From assembly GCA_963765075.1 (NCBI GenBank), contig CAVXVA010000007.1, positions 186,001 to 250,000 on the forward strand: 64,000 nucleotides of DNA, read 5' to 3'. The first letter of the stretch is position 1, and every line of letters starts with the position of its first letter. Of this stretch, positions 17,549 to 26,528 are shown piece by piece. Origin of the DNA: JAENVU01 sp963765075 (GTDB taxonomy: Bacteria > Actinomycetota > Acidimicrobiia > IMCC26256 > JAENVU01). Both the position numbers and the translations under genes were made by a program. The notes below the pieces were generated by a model. The model saw only the letters and a program-made list of their open reading frames with translations, was not told the DNA's origin and ran no database searches.

Positions 17549-19150
17549 ATGGCGATCGACAATCCGTTCCCGTCGTCGTCCTTTGGCGACATCGGTCGTA
17601 CCGTGTTTGCCCGGTGTGAGCCGTTCGCCCATCGAAGTGGCGCGTTGCTCGAGGTGGAATACGCCGACGACGACCTCGGGTGGGTCGATCCGACGACCCT
17701 TCGCCTCTTTCGAGTCGACGAAGAGACCGGCGATTACACGTTGCTCCAGTCGTCGTGGGTCGATGTCGACCAACGCGTGGTCCGAGCACTCATTGATCAA
17801 TCTGGCGTGTACTCCGCGATCGGATTGCCCGGAGACCCCGACATCTTGCGCGCCGTGGAGGAACTGCGAGCGTTCCCGGATCCTTGGTCGGATGACGCGT
17901 GGCGTCCGCGTATTTGTGAGCGGATTCTGTGTGCGAACCCCTACGAAGGCGCAATCTCCGGCCGCACTGGTCGAGATCCATGCGACCTCTGTGTTGGGCT
18001 TCGGATTCCGTTCGGTGGGCTTCCTGAGTGGGAACTCTTCCAGCCCACAGTCGACCGAAACCGGATTCCGGAGGAACCGGGTCACACCTTCTTGGAGGTC
18101 CTGTTCGAAACGGGGAGCGGCTTCCTTGTCGGGTCTCCCACCGGTTCGGACAATCGTCTGGTCATTCTCGACCTCGACACGATGACGCTGAACACCTCAG
18201 TGCCCATCGGCGCCGGCTATTACGGCGATCTGGCCACCGCGGCCGGCGTGGTCGCCGTCACCCACACGAACACGAATGAACTTCGACTGCTCTGGCCGAG
18301 CAACACCAAAGTCGCGGTCGGTCCCTCGCCGAGTGCCGTCGAACTGACCAAGGACGGCAAGACCGCCTATGTCGCGACTGCCGCCGGCATCGACGTCGTC
18401 GACACCGGGTCGGCCGCGGTCACGAAGCAGTGGTCGCTTCCGCTGCGTCCCTCGGTGATGAGCCTGACCCCTGACGGTCGGCATCTTGCTGTCATTGGCG
18501 ACCCACCCTCGCCGGCCGGCTCCGGCTGGACCCTTGCGCAGCCGGATGTCTACGTGTTCGACGTCGCGACCGGGATTGCCACCGTCGTGACCGTGGTCGA
18601 TTCCCAGAGCACTTGGCCGAACCACAATCCGAACCTGCGGTCGGTGCTTGCCGCCAACGATCGCGTCTACGTGTGGGGCGCCTTCGTATCGACACCATCC
18701 AACCTGGCGTCCTCGCTCTATTCGATCGATATCGCGGCCGGTGCGCAATCGGGTTGCACCATCATCGACGTCGCCGATCCCGCAGATTTCGGGGTTGCGT
18801 ACGCTGCACTCCTCCCGAATCACCGGCTGGGCCTGACCCGGGCCTCGTCGTCCGGGTCCGACGTCGTGATCGCCGACACGAATGGATGCACGAAGTCGGT
18901 GACCGGTGGGTTCTCGGGCCAACCGGTCTCGTGCGTCGCGCACCCGAAGCATCCGGACGTTCTGTTCGTGCTCACCCACGACAGTGCGATCGACGGATCG
19001 TATTGCCTCGACCGATTCGACACCTCGACCGGCGTCGTCACCAAGAAGGTGTACGACTTCCCGCAGGTGAACGGGCAGCCCAAGGACCCCACGACCGGCA
19101 AGACGGTGTGGGGTGGCATTTGGTGGACCGTGCGCATGCGGACGGTCTGA
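17549..19150 (+). CDS. Beta-propeller (YVTN-like) repeat protein
   Basis: A protein of about 533 residues. The first 110 contain a small beta domain ending in SGVYSAIGLP, of the kind often found next to repeat regions in surface proteins. Residues from about 180 onward are repeated propeller blades, for example LVILDLDTMTLNTSVPIG and TKDGKTAYVATAAGIDVVDT, as in YVTN/lactonase-type propellers. No signal peptide or membrane segment is visible, so it may be cytoplasmic or the true start may lie upstream. An in-frame ATG also exists at 17486. No catalytic residues are recognised; function unknown. Confidence 0.6.
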   Translation: MAIDNPFPSSSFGDIGRTVFARCEPFAHRSGALLEVEYADDDLGWVDPTTLRLFRVDEETGDYTLLQSSWVDVDQRVVRALIDQSGVYSAIGLPGDPDILRAVEELRAFPDPWSDDAWRPRICERILCANPYEGAISGRTGRDPCDLCVGLRIPFGGLPEWELFQPTVDRNRIPEEPGHTFLEVLFETGSGFLVGSPTGSDNRLVILDLDTMTLNTSVPIGAGYYGDLATAAGVVAVTHTNTNELRLLWPSNTKVAVGPSPSAVELTKDGKTAYVATAAGIDVVDTGSAAVTKQWSLPLRPSVMSLTPDGRHLAVIGDPPSPAGSGWTLAQPDVYVFDVATGIATVVTVVDSQSTWPNHNPNLRSVLAANDRVYVWGAFVSTPSNLASSLYSIDIAAGAQSGCTIIDVADPADFGVAYAALLPNHRLGLTRASSSGSDVVIADTNGCTKSVTGGFSGQPVSCVAHPKHPDVLFVLTHDSAIDGSYCLDRFDTSTGVVTKKVYDFPQVNGQPKDPTTGKTVWGGIWWTVRMRTV

Positions 19151-19197
19151 AACACCACCCGGTTCCCGAACAGTCACGGTGTGCGAAGCTGGACCTC

Positions 19198-19612
19198 ATG
19201 CCTTTCACGAGTGGCTTCAATCACGCGGCGGTCCTGACCGCCGACCTCGACCGGTACGTCGCGTTCGATCGCGAGGTGTTCGGAGCCGAGGTGCTGTTCG
19301 AGATCGCCGGCGAGAATGACCACCCGCGAATGATCAGTCTTCACATGGGTGGCGGTTCCGAACTGAACGTGTTCGAGGTCCCGGCCGACACGATCATCGG
19401 CGAGCAGCGAGCGCTCGGCGGCCGGGGTCGGATCGACCACTTCGGACTCGCCGTCGCTGTCCGTTGCCGACCTCGAGCGGGTTCGCGACCGTCTGGTGGC
19501 GGCCGGAGCCGACATCGGCGAGATCCAACAACTCGGCGGGTCCACGTGGTCACTGTTCTTCCGCGACGTCGACGGCACCGAACTCGAGGTCTGCACACCG
19601 GTCGTCGCCTGA
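19198..19612 (+). pseudogene. VOC (glyoxalase/bleomycin-resistance) family protein, frameshifted
   Basis: The N-terminal half (MPFTSGFNHAAVLTADLDRY to HFGLAVA) is in frame 1; the C-terminal half (LSVADLERVRDRLVAAGADI to ELEVCTPVVA, stop TGA at 19610-19612) is in frame 2. Joining them at about 19453-19460 by skipping one base restores a normal VOC protein of about 137 residues with paired beta-alpha-beta-beta-beta modules and metal-site candidates (His near the start, ELEV Glu at the end). Either a one-base insertion inactivates the gene or the sequence has an error here. It lies before the monooxygenase gene on the same strand. Confidence 0.7.
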
Positions 19613-19729
19613 CCCGGTCGTCCATCGGGCTTCGGTCCGTTGCCAGTGACGGACCGGTGCGGCGGCAATAATCCTGGGAGCCGTTCGGTGTCGAACCCGG
19701 TCGGTCGCCGCATTCCTCAGGAGCCAACC

Positions 19730-21514
19730 ATGACCCGCCCCGATCCGTCGACCATCGCCGCGGTGAAGGCTCGCTACGAGGCCGAACGGGCCAAGCGGCT
19801 GCGCGAGGAGGGGCTCGGGCAGTACCACTCGCTCGGCGAGTACCACCTCGATCGGGACCCGTGGGCCGACCCCGACTTCGCCCGCGACCCGGTGACCGAG
19901 GAGGTCGCCGTCGTCGTACTCGGCGGTGGCTGGGCGGGAATGCTGGCGGCGATCAACCTCACCAAGCTCGGCATCGACAACTTCCGCATCATCGAGAAGG
20001 CCGCCGACTTCGGGGGGACCTGGTACTGGAACCGCTACCCGGGTTGCATGTGCGACGTCGATGCCACGATCTATCTTCCGCTGCTCGAAGAGACGGGCTA
20101 CATGCCCACCGAGAAGTACGCGAGCGCCGCGGAGATCTTCGGGTACGCGCAGCTCCTCGGCCGCCACTTCGGGCTGTACGAGCACGCGTTGTTCCAGACC
20201 GAAGTCGAGTCGCTCAGCTGGGACGACGACGCGCACCGCTGGGACCTCGTGACCCAGCGCGGCGACCACCTCCGCACGCAGTTCTTCATCTCGGCCGGCG
20301 GGCTCATGCACAAGGCCAAGCTCCCCGGCATCGACGGTATCGAGCGCTTCGAGGGTCAGGCGTTCCACACCACTCGCTGGGACTACGAGTTCACCGGCGG
20401 GAGCCCGACCGAACGGATGGATCACCTCGCCGACAAGGTGGTCGGCATCATCGGCACCGGCGCGACATCGGTGCAGGTCGTCCCCCAGCTCGCCCGGGCG
20501 GCCAAGGAGGTCTATGTCTTCCAGCGCACGCCCTCGGCGATCGGCGTTCGCGGCCAGCGACCGATCGACGAGGACTGGTTCCGCTCGCTCCCCGCTGGTT
20601 GGCAGGCCGACCGCACCCGCAACTTCACCGAGGTCGTGACCGGGAGCCGGCCCGAGCGCGACATGGTCGACGACGGGTGGACCGCGGCGATGCGCGTCGA
20701 CACGCAGCGGATCCCCGCGACCGAGGATGAGCGTGCCGAGCTCGAAGCCATCGACTTCGAGGTCATGGAGGGCTTCCGGCGCCGCGTCGACGAGATCGTC
20801 GAGGATCCCGAGACGGCCGAGAAGCTGAAGCCTTGGTACGGGAAACACTGCAAGCGATTGTGCTTCCACGACGAGTATCTGCAGTCGTTCAACCGGCCGA
20901 ACGTGCACCTCGTCGACACCGACGGCCGGGGCGTGCGCGAGATGTCGGCCGCGGGGCCGGTCGTCGACGGCACGGAGTACCCGCTCGACCTGCTCATCTT
21001 CGCGTCCGGATTCGAGATCACGACCGGGCTCGTCCAACGGCTCGGCTTCGACCCCGTCGGCCGGAGTGGCCAGCGGCTCAGCGAGCGGTGGCACGACGGC
21101 ACCCACTCGCTGCACGGCATCCTCACCGCGGAGTTCCCGAACTTCTTCGTGGTGAGCTTCATCCAGGCGGGCTTCGGCCTGAACTTCGTGCACTTCCTGT
21201 CGGAGTCGACGGCCCACATCACCGGCCTGATCGATCAGTGCCTCGCCGATGGCATCGAGTCGATCGAGGCGACGGTCGAGGCCGAGGATGCGTGGTTGCA
21301 GACCTTGTGGGAACGCTCGGGCGCGATCGCCGGGTACAACAAGACGTGCACCCCGAGTTACGGCAACAGCGAGGGCGCCCGCACCATGCTCGCAGCACGA
21401 GGCGCGGTCTTCCCCGGATCGCTCATGGACTACGCCGAACACCTCCGGCAGTGGCGCGACGAGGGCAGCCTCGCGGGCACGCGGGTTGTGCGTGGTGGTG
21501 CACCGACTGCCTGA
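19730..21514 (+). CDS. Baeyer-Villiger-type flavin monooxygenase
   Basis: A 594-residue FAD/NADPH monooxygenase. The FAD Rossmann motif is VLGGGWAGM (about residues 63-71), the NADPH motif is GIIGTGATSVQ, and between them lies the family fingerprint FEGQAFHTTRWD, which matches FxGxxxHxxxW with Asp in place of the usual final Pro, as in several type I enzymes. It should insert oxygen next to a ketone to give an ester or lactone. The ATG at 19730 has AGGAG about 7 bases upstream; the open frame further upstream lacks family similarity. The natural ketone is unknown; the nearby hydrolases could open the product. Confidence 0.88.
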   Translation: MTRPDPSTIAAVKARYEAERAKRLREEGLGQYHSLGEYHLDRDPWADPDFARDPVTEEVAVVVLGGGWAGMLAAINLTKLGIDNFRIIEKAADFGGTWYWNRYPGCMCDVDATIYLPLLEETGYMPTEKYASAAEIFGYAQLLGRHFGLYEHALFQTEVESLSWDDDAHRWDLVTQRGDHLRTQFFISAGGLMHKAKLPGIDGIERFEGQAFHTTRWDYEFTGGSPTERMDHLADKVVGIIGTGATSVQVVPQLARAAKEVYVFQRTPSAIGVRGQRPIDEDWFRSLPAGWQADRTRNFTEVVTGSRPERDMVDDGWTAAMRVDTQRIPATEDERAELEAIDFEVMEGFRRRVDEIVEDPETAEKLKPWYGKHCKRLCFHDEYLQSFNRPNVHLVDTDGRGVREMSAAGPVVDGTEYPLDLLIFASGFEITTGLVQRLGFDPVGRSGQRLSERWHDGTHSLHGILTAEFPNFFVVSFIQAGFGLNFVHFLSESTAHITGLIDQCLADGIESIEATVEAEDAWLQTLWERSGAIAGYNKTCTPSYGNSEGARTMLAARGAVFPGSLMDYAEHLRQWRDEGSLAGTRVVRGGAPTA

Positions 21515-21517
21515 GGC

Positions 21518-22189
21518 TCAGGATTGCCACCGACCGGGGGTTCCGCCGTGTCGCCCATCAGGGGCCTCGCGTTCCTCTTCGTGCGGTGCGGACTCTCGCC
21601 AATGGTCGACGCCTGCCTTCACGGCGAAGCCCGCCACCAGGAGCGCAGCGGCACCGTCGGTCCACCACCAACCGAGCCACGCATTGAGCACCAGCGCGGT
21701 GAGGATCCCCGCACTGAGACAGCCGTCCAAGAACGTCAGCGTCGCCTCGGCCTGCAACGTCTCACTCCCGAATTCGCGAGCGGTCGTTCGTTTGAGTCGG
21801 GCGAGACCGAACATGACCACGGCGGTGAGGGCGAGGTAGGAGACGCCGAGCGGTGAGCTGTCCGGCCGATCGCCGCGGATCAGACCCCGGACGCTGAGAA
21901 CGGTCAGAAATGCGGCGAGCACCCAGAATGCGCCGGCGATCAGCCGGAGCGATCGGTGGACACGCCGGTCACCGGGGTCGTGGCGATCGTCCCGGAGGTT
22001 CCTGATCACCACGGTCGACGCAAAGATCTCCACGACGGAGTCGAGGCCGAAGGCGATCAGCGCGAGCGATCCGGCCTGCAGCCCCAGTGAGATCGTGACG
22101 ACGACCTCCATTGCGTTCCAGCCGTTCGTCGCCCACTCGAGGTGCACGCCGCGTCGACGGGATTCCTCGGGCGTCCGTGGCGTCGTCAC
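21518..22189 (-). CDS. Cation diffusion facilitator-like membrane protein
   Basis: A protein of about 223 residues with five or six hydrophobic helices. The segments ALIAFGLDSVVEIFAS and FLDGCLSAGILTALVLNAWL resemble the paired metal-binding helices 2 and 5 of CDF transporters, though the first motif reads GLDSVVE rather than HSLxD. It probably moves a divalent cation or is a divergent CDF-fold protein. The C-terminal tail is short, histidine-containing and acidic, and lacks a full CDF cytoplasmic domain. I chose the GTG at 22189 (VTTPRTPEESRRRG). It is convergent with the monooxygenase gene. Confidence 0.65.
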   Translation of the reverse strand: MTTPRTPEESRRRGVHLEWATNGWNAMEVVVTISLGLQAGSLALIAFGLDSVVEIFASTVVIRNLRDDRHDPGDRRVHRSLRLIAGAFWVLAAFLTVLSVRGLIRGDRPDSSPLGVSYLALTAVVMFGLARLKRTTAREFGSETLQAEATLTFLDGCLSAGILTALVLNAWLGWWWTDGAAALLVAGFAVKAGVDHWRESAPHEEEREAPDGRHGGTPGRWQS

Positions 22190-22262
22190 CCCACCATTGT
22201 GGAGCAAGTGTCGCGCTCGGCTCACACCGCAGGTTCTCGCCCGTCGGTGAGCCGCCCAGCAG

Positions 22263-23234
22263 TCACACCGTCACGACGACCTTGCCGAGCCCATGGCCCT
22301 CGTCGGCGTCGCGGAGCGCCTCGGCGGCGCGCTCGAGCGGGAGGGTGCGAGTGACGACGGGCGCAACCTGGCCCGACTCCATGAGCTCGTTGAGCACGAG
22401 CAGGTCGGCCCGGGTCTCGTGGGACATGAGCGATCGGACCCGTTGCCGGCCGACGATCGAATACACGAGCGCGCCGACTACCTGACGCTCGAACCCGCCG
22501 GTCCAACGCCCGCCACCTTCGCCGCCGACGATCACCAGCGTCCCGCCCGGAGCCAGCAAGCGACGGAGTCGGTTGATGGGCCGACGCCCCGCGGTGTCGA
22601 GGATGAGGTCGTACCGGTTCGGTGTATCCGTGACCTCTTGGCGGGTGTAGTCGATCACGCGGTCGGCGCCGAGGGTGTGGACGAACTCCACCTTGTCGGT
22701 GCGACACACACCCGTGACCTCCGCCCCGAAGGCATTGGCCAGTTGCACCGCAAACGACCCCACTCCCCCCGACGCCCCAATGACCAGCACGTGCTGACCG
22801 GCGCGGATCCGGCCCTCGTCCCGTAAGCCGTGGAGTGCTGCGCACGCCGAGACGGGCACTGCGGCTGCCTGCTCGAACGTGAGGTTCGCCGGCTTCGGCG
22901 CGAGTTGATCGGGCCGCGCCACGGTGAACTCGGCGAGGCCACCGTCGCTGACGCCATAGACGTCATCGCCGGTGGTGAAACCGGTCACCTTCTGGCCGAC
23001 GGCTTCGACGGTGCCCGCGACCGAAGCAAACAGAAGCGGATCCTTGGGCCGGCGTACTCCGAACCCCAGCCGCGCGATGTACGGCACTCCGGTCAGCTCG
23101 TGCCAGACGTTCGGACCCATCCCTGCCGCCCGAACCCGTACGAGGATCTGATCGTCACCGACGACCGGCATCGGGACATCCGAGAGTTCGAGGACGTCGG
23201 CCGAGCCGTAGCGGTCTCTGGTCATTGCCTTCAT
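22263..23234 (-). CDS. Zinc-independent alcohol dehydrogenase/quinone reductase (MDR family)
   Basis: A 323-residue medium-chain dehydrogenase/reductase with the N-terminal GroES-like domain and a Rossmann motif VLVIGASGGVGSFAVQLA near residue 145. It lacks the catalytic and structural zinc ligands, as in quinone oxidoreductase-like and enoyl-reductase-like members. NADPH-dependent reduction of an enone or quinone is likely. The ATG at 23234 (MKAMTRDRYGSADVLEL) fits the family; the frame is open upstream, but those codons overlap the next gene. It is 26 bases downstream of the TIGR03086 gene, likely co-transcribed. Confidence 0.85.
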   Translation of the reverse strand: MKAMTRDRYGSADVLELSDVPMPVVGDDQILVRVRAAGMGPNVWHELTGVPYIARLGFGVRRPKDPLLFASVAGTVEAVGQKVTGFTTGDDVYGVSDGGLAEFTVARPDQLAPKPANLTFEQAAAVPVSACAALHGLRDEGRIRAGQHVLVIGASGGVGSFAVQLANAFGAEVTGVCRTDKVEFVHTLGADRVIDYTRQEVTDTPNRYDLILDTAGRRPINRLRRLLAPGGTLVIVGGEGGGRWTGGFERQVVGALVYSIVGRQRVRSLMSHETRADLLVLNELMESGQVAPVVTRTLPLERAAEALRDADEGHGLGKVVVTV

Positions 23235-23260
23235 CGCGACGTCTCCGGGCTCTTCGAGGC

Positions 23261-23839
23261 TCAGGGGACCCACGCGGGATCGCGTCCGAGAAACGCCACC
23301 AGCTGATCGAGCGGCGGCGCATCGTCGACCCGAACCTCGGGGCCGAACATTCCCGGCACGCGAACCGATTCGTCCACCCACATGCGGGCGCCCGCCAGGG
23401 TCGCCCGGACCACATCGTCCTCGACGTCGAGGGAGACGTCGAGCCCCCGGGCGATGTCCCAGCCATGAACGACGGTCTCGATGAGTTCGAAGCCGAGGAG
23501 CTGGCCGCCGGTGGTCGGTCCCCACGGCATCGAATACGTCGCTTCGATCCGGCCGGGTGCAGCGAACGCGGCGAGGAGCCGGTCGATGGCGGCGCGGAAG
23601 ACGACGGGAGCGTCTTGCGGATCGAGCTCAGGGTCGAGGTCCGGGCCGAAGTTGAGCTCGCCGCCCTCGCCCACTTCGGCGAAGCCATTGACGCCGCCGA
23701 TGAGGTGCGCCGCCACCTCCGAAACGGTCATCTCCGGACACGGACTCGGCCGATCTCGATTGCCGGGATCGAGTTGCGCGAGCACCGCCTCGGTCGTCGC
23801 GGCAGCACGGGTGAGCAGGTCGATCGGATCAAACTCCAT
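23261..23839 (-). CDS. TIGR03086-type metal-binding (mycothiol-dependent DinB-fold) protein
   Basis: A 192-residue protein of the actinobacterial maleylpyruvate isomerase/DinB-fold group. The diagnostic segments are SPCPEMTVSEVAAHLIGGV near residue 30 and FELIETVVHGWDIARGL near residue 115, which supply the three-histidine metal site. Members are thought to be mycothiol-dependent or metal-dependent small-molecule transferases or isomerases; the substrate is unknown. The ATG at 23839 (MEFDPIDLLTRA) is preferred to the open frame upstream. It probably forms an operon with the MDR gene and is divergent from the GGDEF-EAL gene. Confidence 0.78.
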   Translation of the reverse strand: MEFDPIDLLTRAAATTEAVLAQLDPGNRDRPSPCPEMTVSEVAAHLIGGVNGFAEVGEGGELNFGPDLDPELDPQDAPVVFRAAIDRLLAAFAAPGRIEATYSMPWGPTTGGQLLGFELIETVVHGWDIARGLDVSLDVEDDVVRATLAGARMWVDESVRVPGMFGPEVRVDDAPPLDQLVAFLGRDPAWVP

Positions 23840-23996
23840 TGCGTCACCCTGTCTGAGCGTGATCGGTTCGGCCAGAGTCCAACGACCCGAGCGCGTGCTG
23901 GTCGATCCGCTCCCAACCTCGGGAGTCCTCTGGAGACCGCTGTGGGTGCTTTTCATTTTTCTTTAGCGCGGCGTCGAACGGGCCGATACGAGCGAC

Positions 23997-26288
23997 GTGT
24001 GGACAGGGAAAGACATTCTGAGCGTGCCGTCACGACCTGGGCTCGAGCGGCTCGTGCGCGGCCTGGTGGTTGCGACGCTGGTCACCAATGTGGCGTATGG
24101 CGCGTCGATCTTCCTGGCCCACCGGCCGGCAGACGGGTACGTCACCTTCTGGGACGGCTGGGTGTTCCTCGTGGCGTCGCTTCTCCCGGGGGCGGTGGTT
24201 GGGATCAAGGCCGTCATCGACCGACGACTGCGGTGGGCGTGGTCCTGGATCACTGCGGGAATCGTCTTCAACTGCGTTGCGAATCTGGTCTACACGTATC
24301 ACGACCAGAACCTTCGCCCGATCCCCTATCCCGGGCCCGCGGATGTCCTCTTCTTGTTGTCGTACCTGGCGTTCGCAGTCGGCCTCGTACTGTTCATGCG
24401 TCATGGGAGCGACGACACGTCGCGCGCGACGCTGCTCGACGGACTTGTCGTTGGCCTCGCGGCGGGCGCGGTCGCGGTCGCGCTGTGGTTCGAGCCGATC
24501 CTCGCCCAGAGCGGCAGCACGGCTCAGGTCCTCGTCGGCCTTGCCTATCCGCTGTTCGACCTGGTCTTCATCGTGATCGTCATCTCCGGGCTGGCGCCAC
24601 AGCGATTCCGACCGACGCCGGCGACCATGGCATTCATGGCCGGCGCAGGACTCTGGGCACTGGGCGACATCGTCTACCTCAACCAGATCGCGGCGGACAC
24701 GTACCAGGTGGGGACCTCGTTGGAACTGACGTGGTCGGCGGGCATCGTGCTCTTCGGACTTGCACCATGGTTCCGGATGACGCGCCGCCATGGTCGTACG
24801 ACCGAGCTCGCGTCTGGTCTCGCGGTGATTCCCGCGCTGTGCGCGCTGGTGTCGCTCGCCGTCATTGCCCTCGGACTGACCGGCACGGTTCCGCCGCTGG
24901 CGAGTTGGCTCGCGATGGCGTCGGTCGGCGCCGCATTGGTGCGGGTCGTGTACACGGTGCGCGAACTCCGTCGAGCGAACGAAGGTTTCCGCCAGGCTCG
25001 CACTGATGACCTGACGACCCTCATGAACCGGCGCGGCTTCACCGAACAACTTGATCGGCGCCTCGCCGGGATCGACCCGCTGCAGGCCGTACTCCTCATC
25101 GACCTCGACGGGTTCAAGGAGGTCAACGATTCGCTCGGCCATCACTCCGGCGACCTCCTGCTCGGCATCGTGGGCGAACGGTTCTCACGATCGCTTCCGG
25201 CCGGCGGGCTCCTGGCCCGCCTCGGTGGTGACGAGTTCGGCGTCACCTTCCCCGGCGATCGCGTGAGTGGCGTTGCGGCAGCACAGACGTTGCTCGACAC
25301 GTTGACCAACCCCATCGCGCTCGACGGCATCTCGATTCGGGTCAGTGCGAGCATCGGCATCGCGTGCACGCCCGAGCACGGCACCACCCGCGACGACCTC
25401 GTCCGCGCCGCGGACGTCGCGATGTACGACGCGAAACGCACCCAACGCGGGTTCGCGATCTACGATGTCGACCACGATCCCCACAGCCGCGAACGCCTTG
25501 CACTCATCGAAGACCTCCGCTCCGCCATCGACCAGCGAGCCTTCGAGATGCACTATCAACCGACCATCGACCTCGCGTCCGGCGCGGTCGTCGGCATGGA
25601 GGCCCTGATCCGCTGGCGTCACCCTCAGCGGGGTCTGTTGTTACCGGACGAGTTCATCCCCCTCGCAGAACGCGTCGGGCTCATCCCCGCGATCACCCGC
25701 TGCGTGTTGAACCAATCGATCGGGCATCTCGCCGAGACCCGCGCCGCCGGACACGACCTGCGACTCAGCGTCAACGTCTCGGCGAGCGACCTCGTCGACG
25801 AAGACCTCCCCGCCTACATCCGAGCCGCGATGGACAGCCACGACCTCCTGCCGCGGCTCCTGACTCTCGAGATCACCGAGACTGCGCTCGCGAGCGATCC
25901 CGTACGGGCAGCGCGCACGCTCCACGCCTTACGAGCCGAAGGCATCCGCGTCTCGATCGACGACTTCGGTGTCGGCTACTCGTCGATGTCGAAGCTCCTC
26001 GAACTCCCGGTCGACGAGCTCAAGCTCGACCGCAGCTTCATCACCCATCTCGACGAAGACGTTCGGGCGCAAGCGATCCTCAGCGCGACCGTCGAACTCG
26101 GCCGCACCCTGGGTCTCGATATCGTCGCCGAAGGCGTGGAGACCAACTCCGCGCTCGACGAGATCACTGACCGCGGTGTCGACACCGCCCAGGGTTTCTA
26201 CTTCAGCCCCGGTCTCCCACCCGCCGCGTTTTGGGACTACGTCACCGGCATGCTGGGCGCATCCGCCGTCACCGAACCGCAACCCTGA
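23997..26288 (+). CDS. Membrane-anchored GGDEF-EAL protein (cyclic di-GMP turnover)
   Basis: A 763-residue protein. Residues about 15-330 are eight or nine hydrophobic helices forming a membrane sensor domain of unknown ligand. The GGDEF domain has an intact GGDEF near residue 410, so diguanylate cyclase activity is possible. The EAL domain has MEALIRWRHP (EAL near 535), DDFGVGYSS and EGVETNS, so the phosphodiesterase residues are also present. The net output, synthesis or hydrolysis of c-di-GMP, cannot be told from sequence. The start is a GTG at 23997, downstream of an AT-rich stretch unusual for this DNA that may contain the promoter. Confidence 0.88.
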   Translation: MWTGKDILSVPSRPGLERLVRGLVVATLVTNVAYGASIFLAHRPADGYVTFWDGWVFLVASLLPGAVVGIKAVIDRRLRWAWSWITAGIVFNCVANLVYTYHDQNLRPIPYPGPADVLFLLSYLAFAVGLVLFMRHGSDDTSRATLLDGLVVGLAAGAVAVALWFEPILAQSGSTAQVLVGLAYPLFDLVFIVIVISGLAPQRFRPTPATMAFMAGAGLWALGDIVYLNQIAADTYQVGTSLELTWSAGIVLFGLAPWFRMTRRHGRTTELASGLAVIPALCALVSLAVIALGLTGTVPPLASWLAMASVGAALVRVVYTVRELRRANEGFRQARTDDLTTLMNRRGFTEQLDRRLAGIDPLQAVLLIDLDGFKEVNDSLGHHSGDLLLGIVGERFSRSLPAGGLLARLGGDEFGVTFPGDRVSGVAAAQTLLDTLTNPIALDGISIRVSASIGIACTPEHGTTRDDLVRAADVAMYDAKRTQRGFAIYDVDHDPHSRERLALIEDLRSAIDQRAFEMHYQPTIDLASGAVVGMEALIRWRHPQRGLLLPDEFIPLAERVGLIPAITRCVLNQSIGHLAETRAAGHDLRLSVNVSASDLVDEDLPAYIRAAMDSHDLLPRLLTLEITETALASDPVRAARTLHALRAEGIRVSIDDFGVGYSSMSKLLELPVDELKLDRSFITHLDEDVRAQAILSATVELGRTLGLDIVAEGVETNSALDEITDRGVDTAQGFYFSPGLPPAAFWDYVTGMLGASAVTEPQP

Positions 26289-26528
26289 CGCACGTCGATC
26301 ATTCCGGTTGCGGCGCCGGGTTCGCTCAGTCGGGTCTCGGTGCGAGGACATCGGCTCTGCTGGAGTGGCCGGCCACCGGGAAGTCCGATGGGAAGGCGCT
26401 CGCGGGGACAATCGGGGAACGCTGACCACGGACGCGCGATCCGGGACCAAAGCCCGTGGTGAGGTCGGTCTCGTTGCCGGATACTTCACGTGACAATGCG
26501 GACGCGGCGTCAGTGGGGAGAACGGAGA

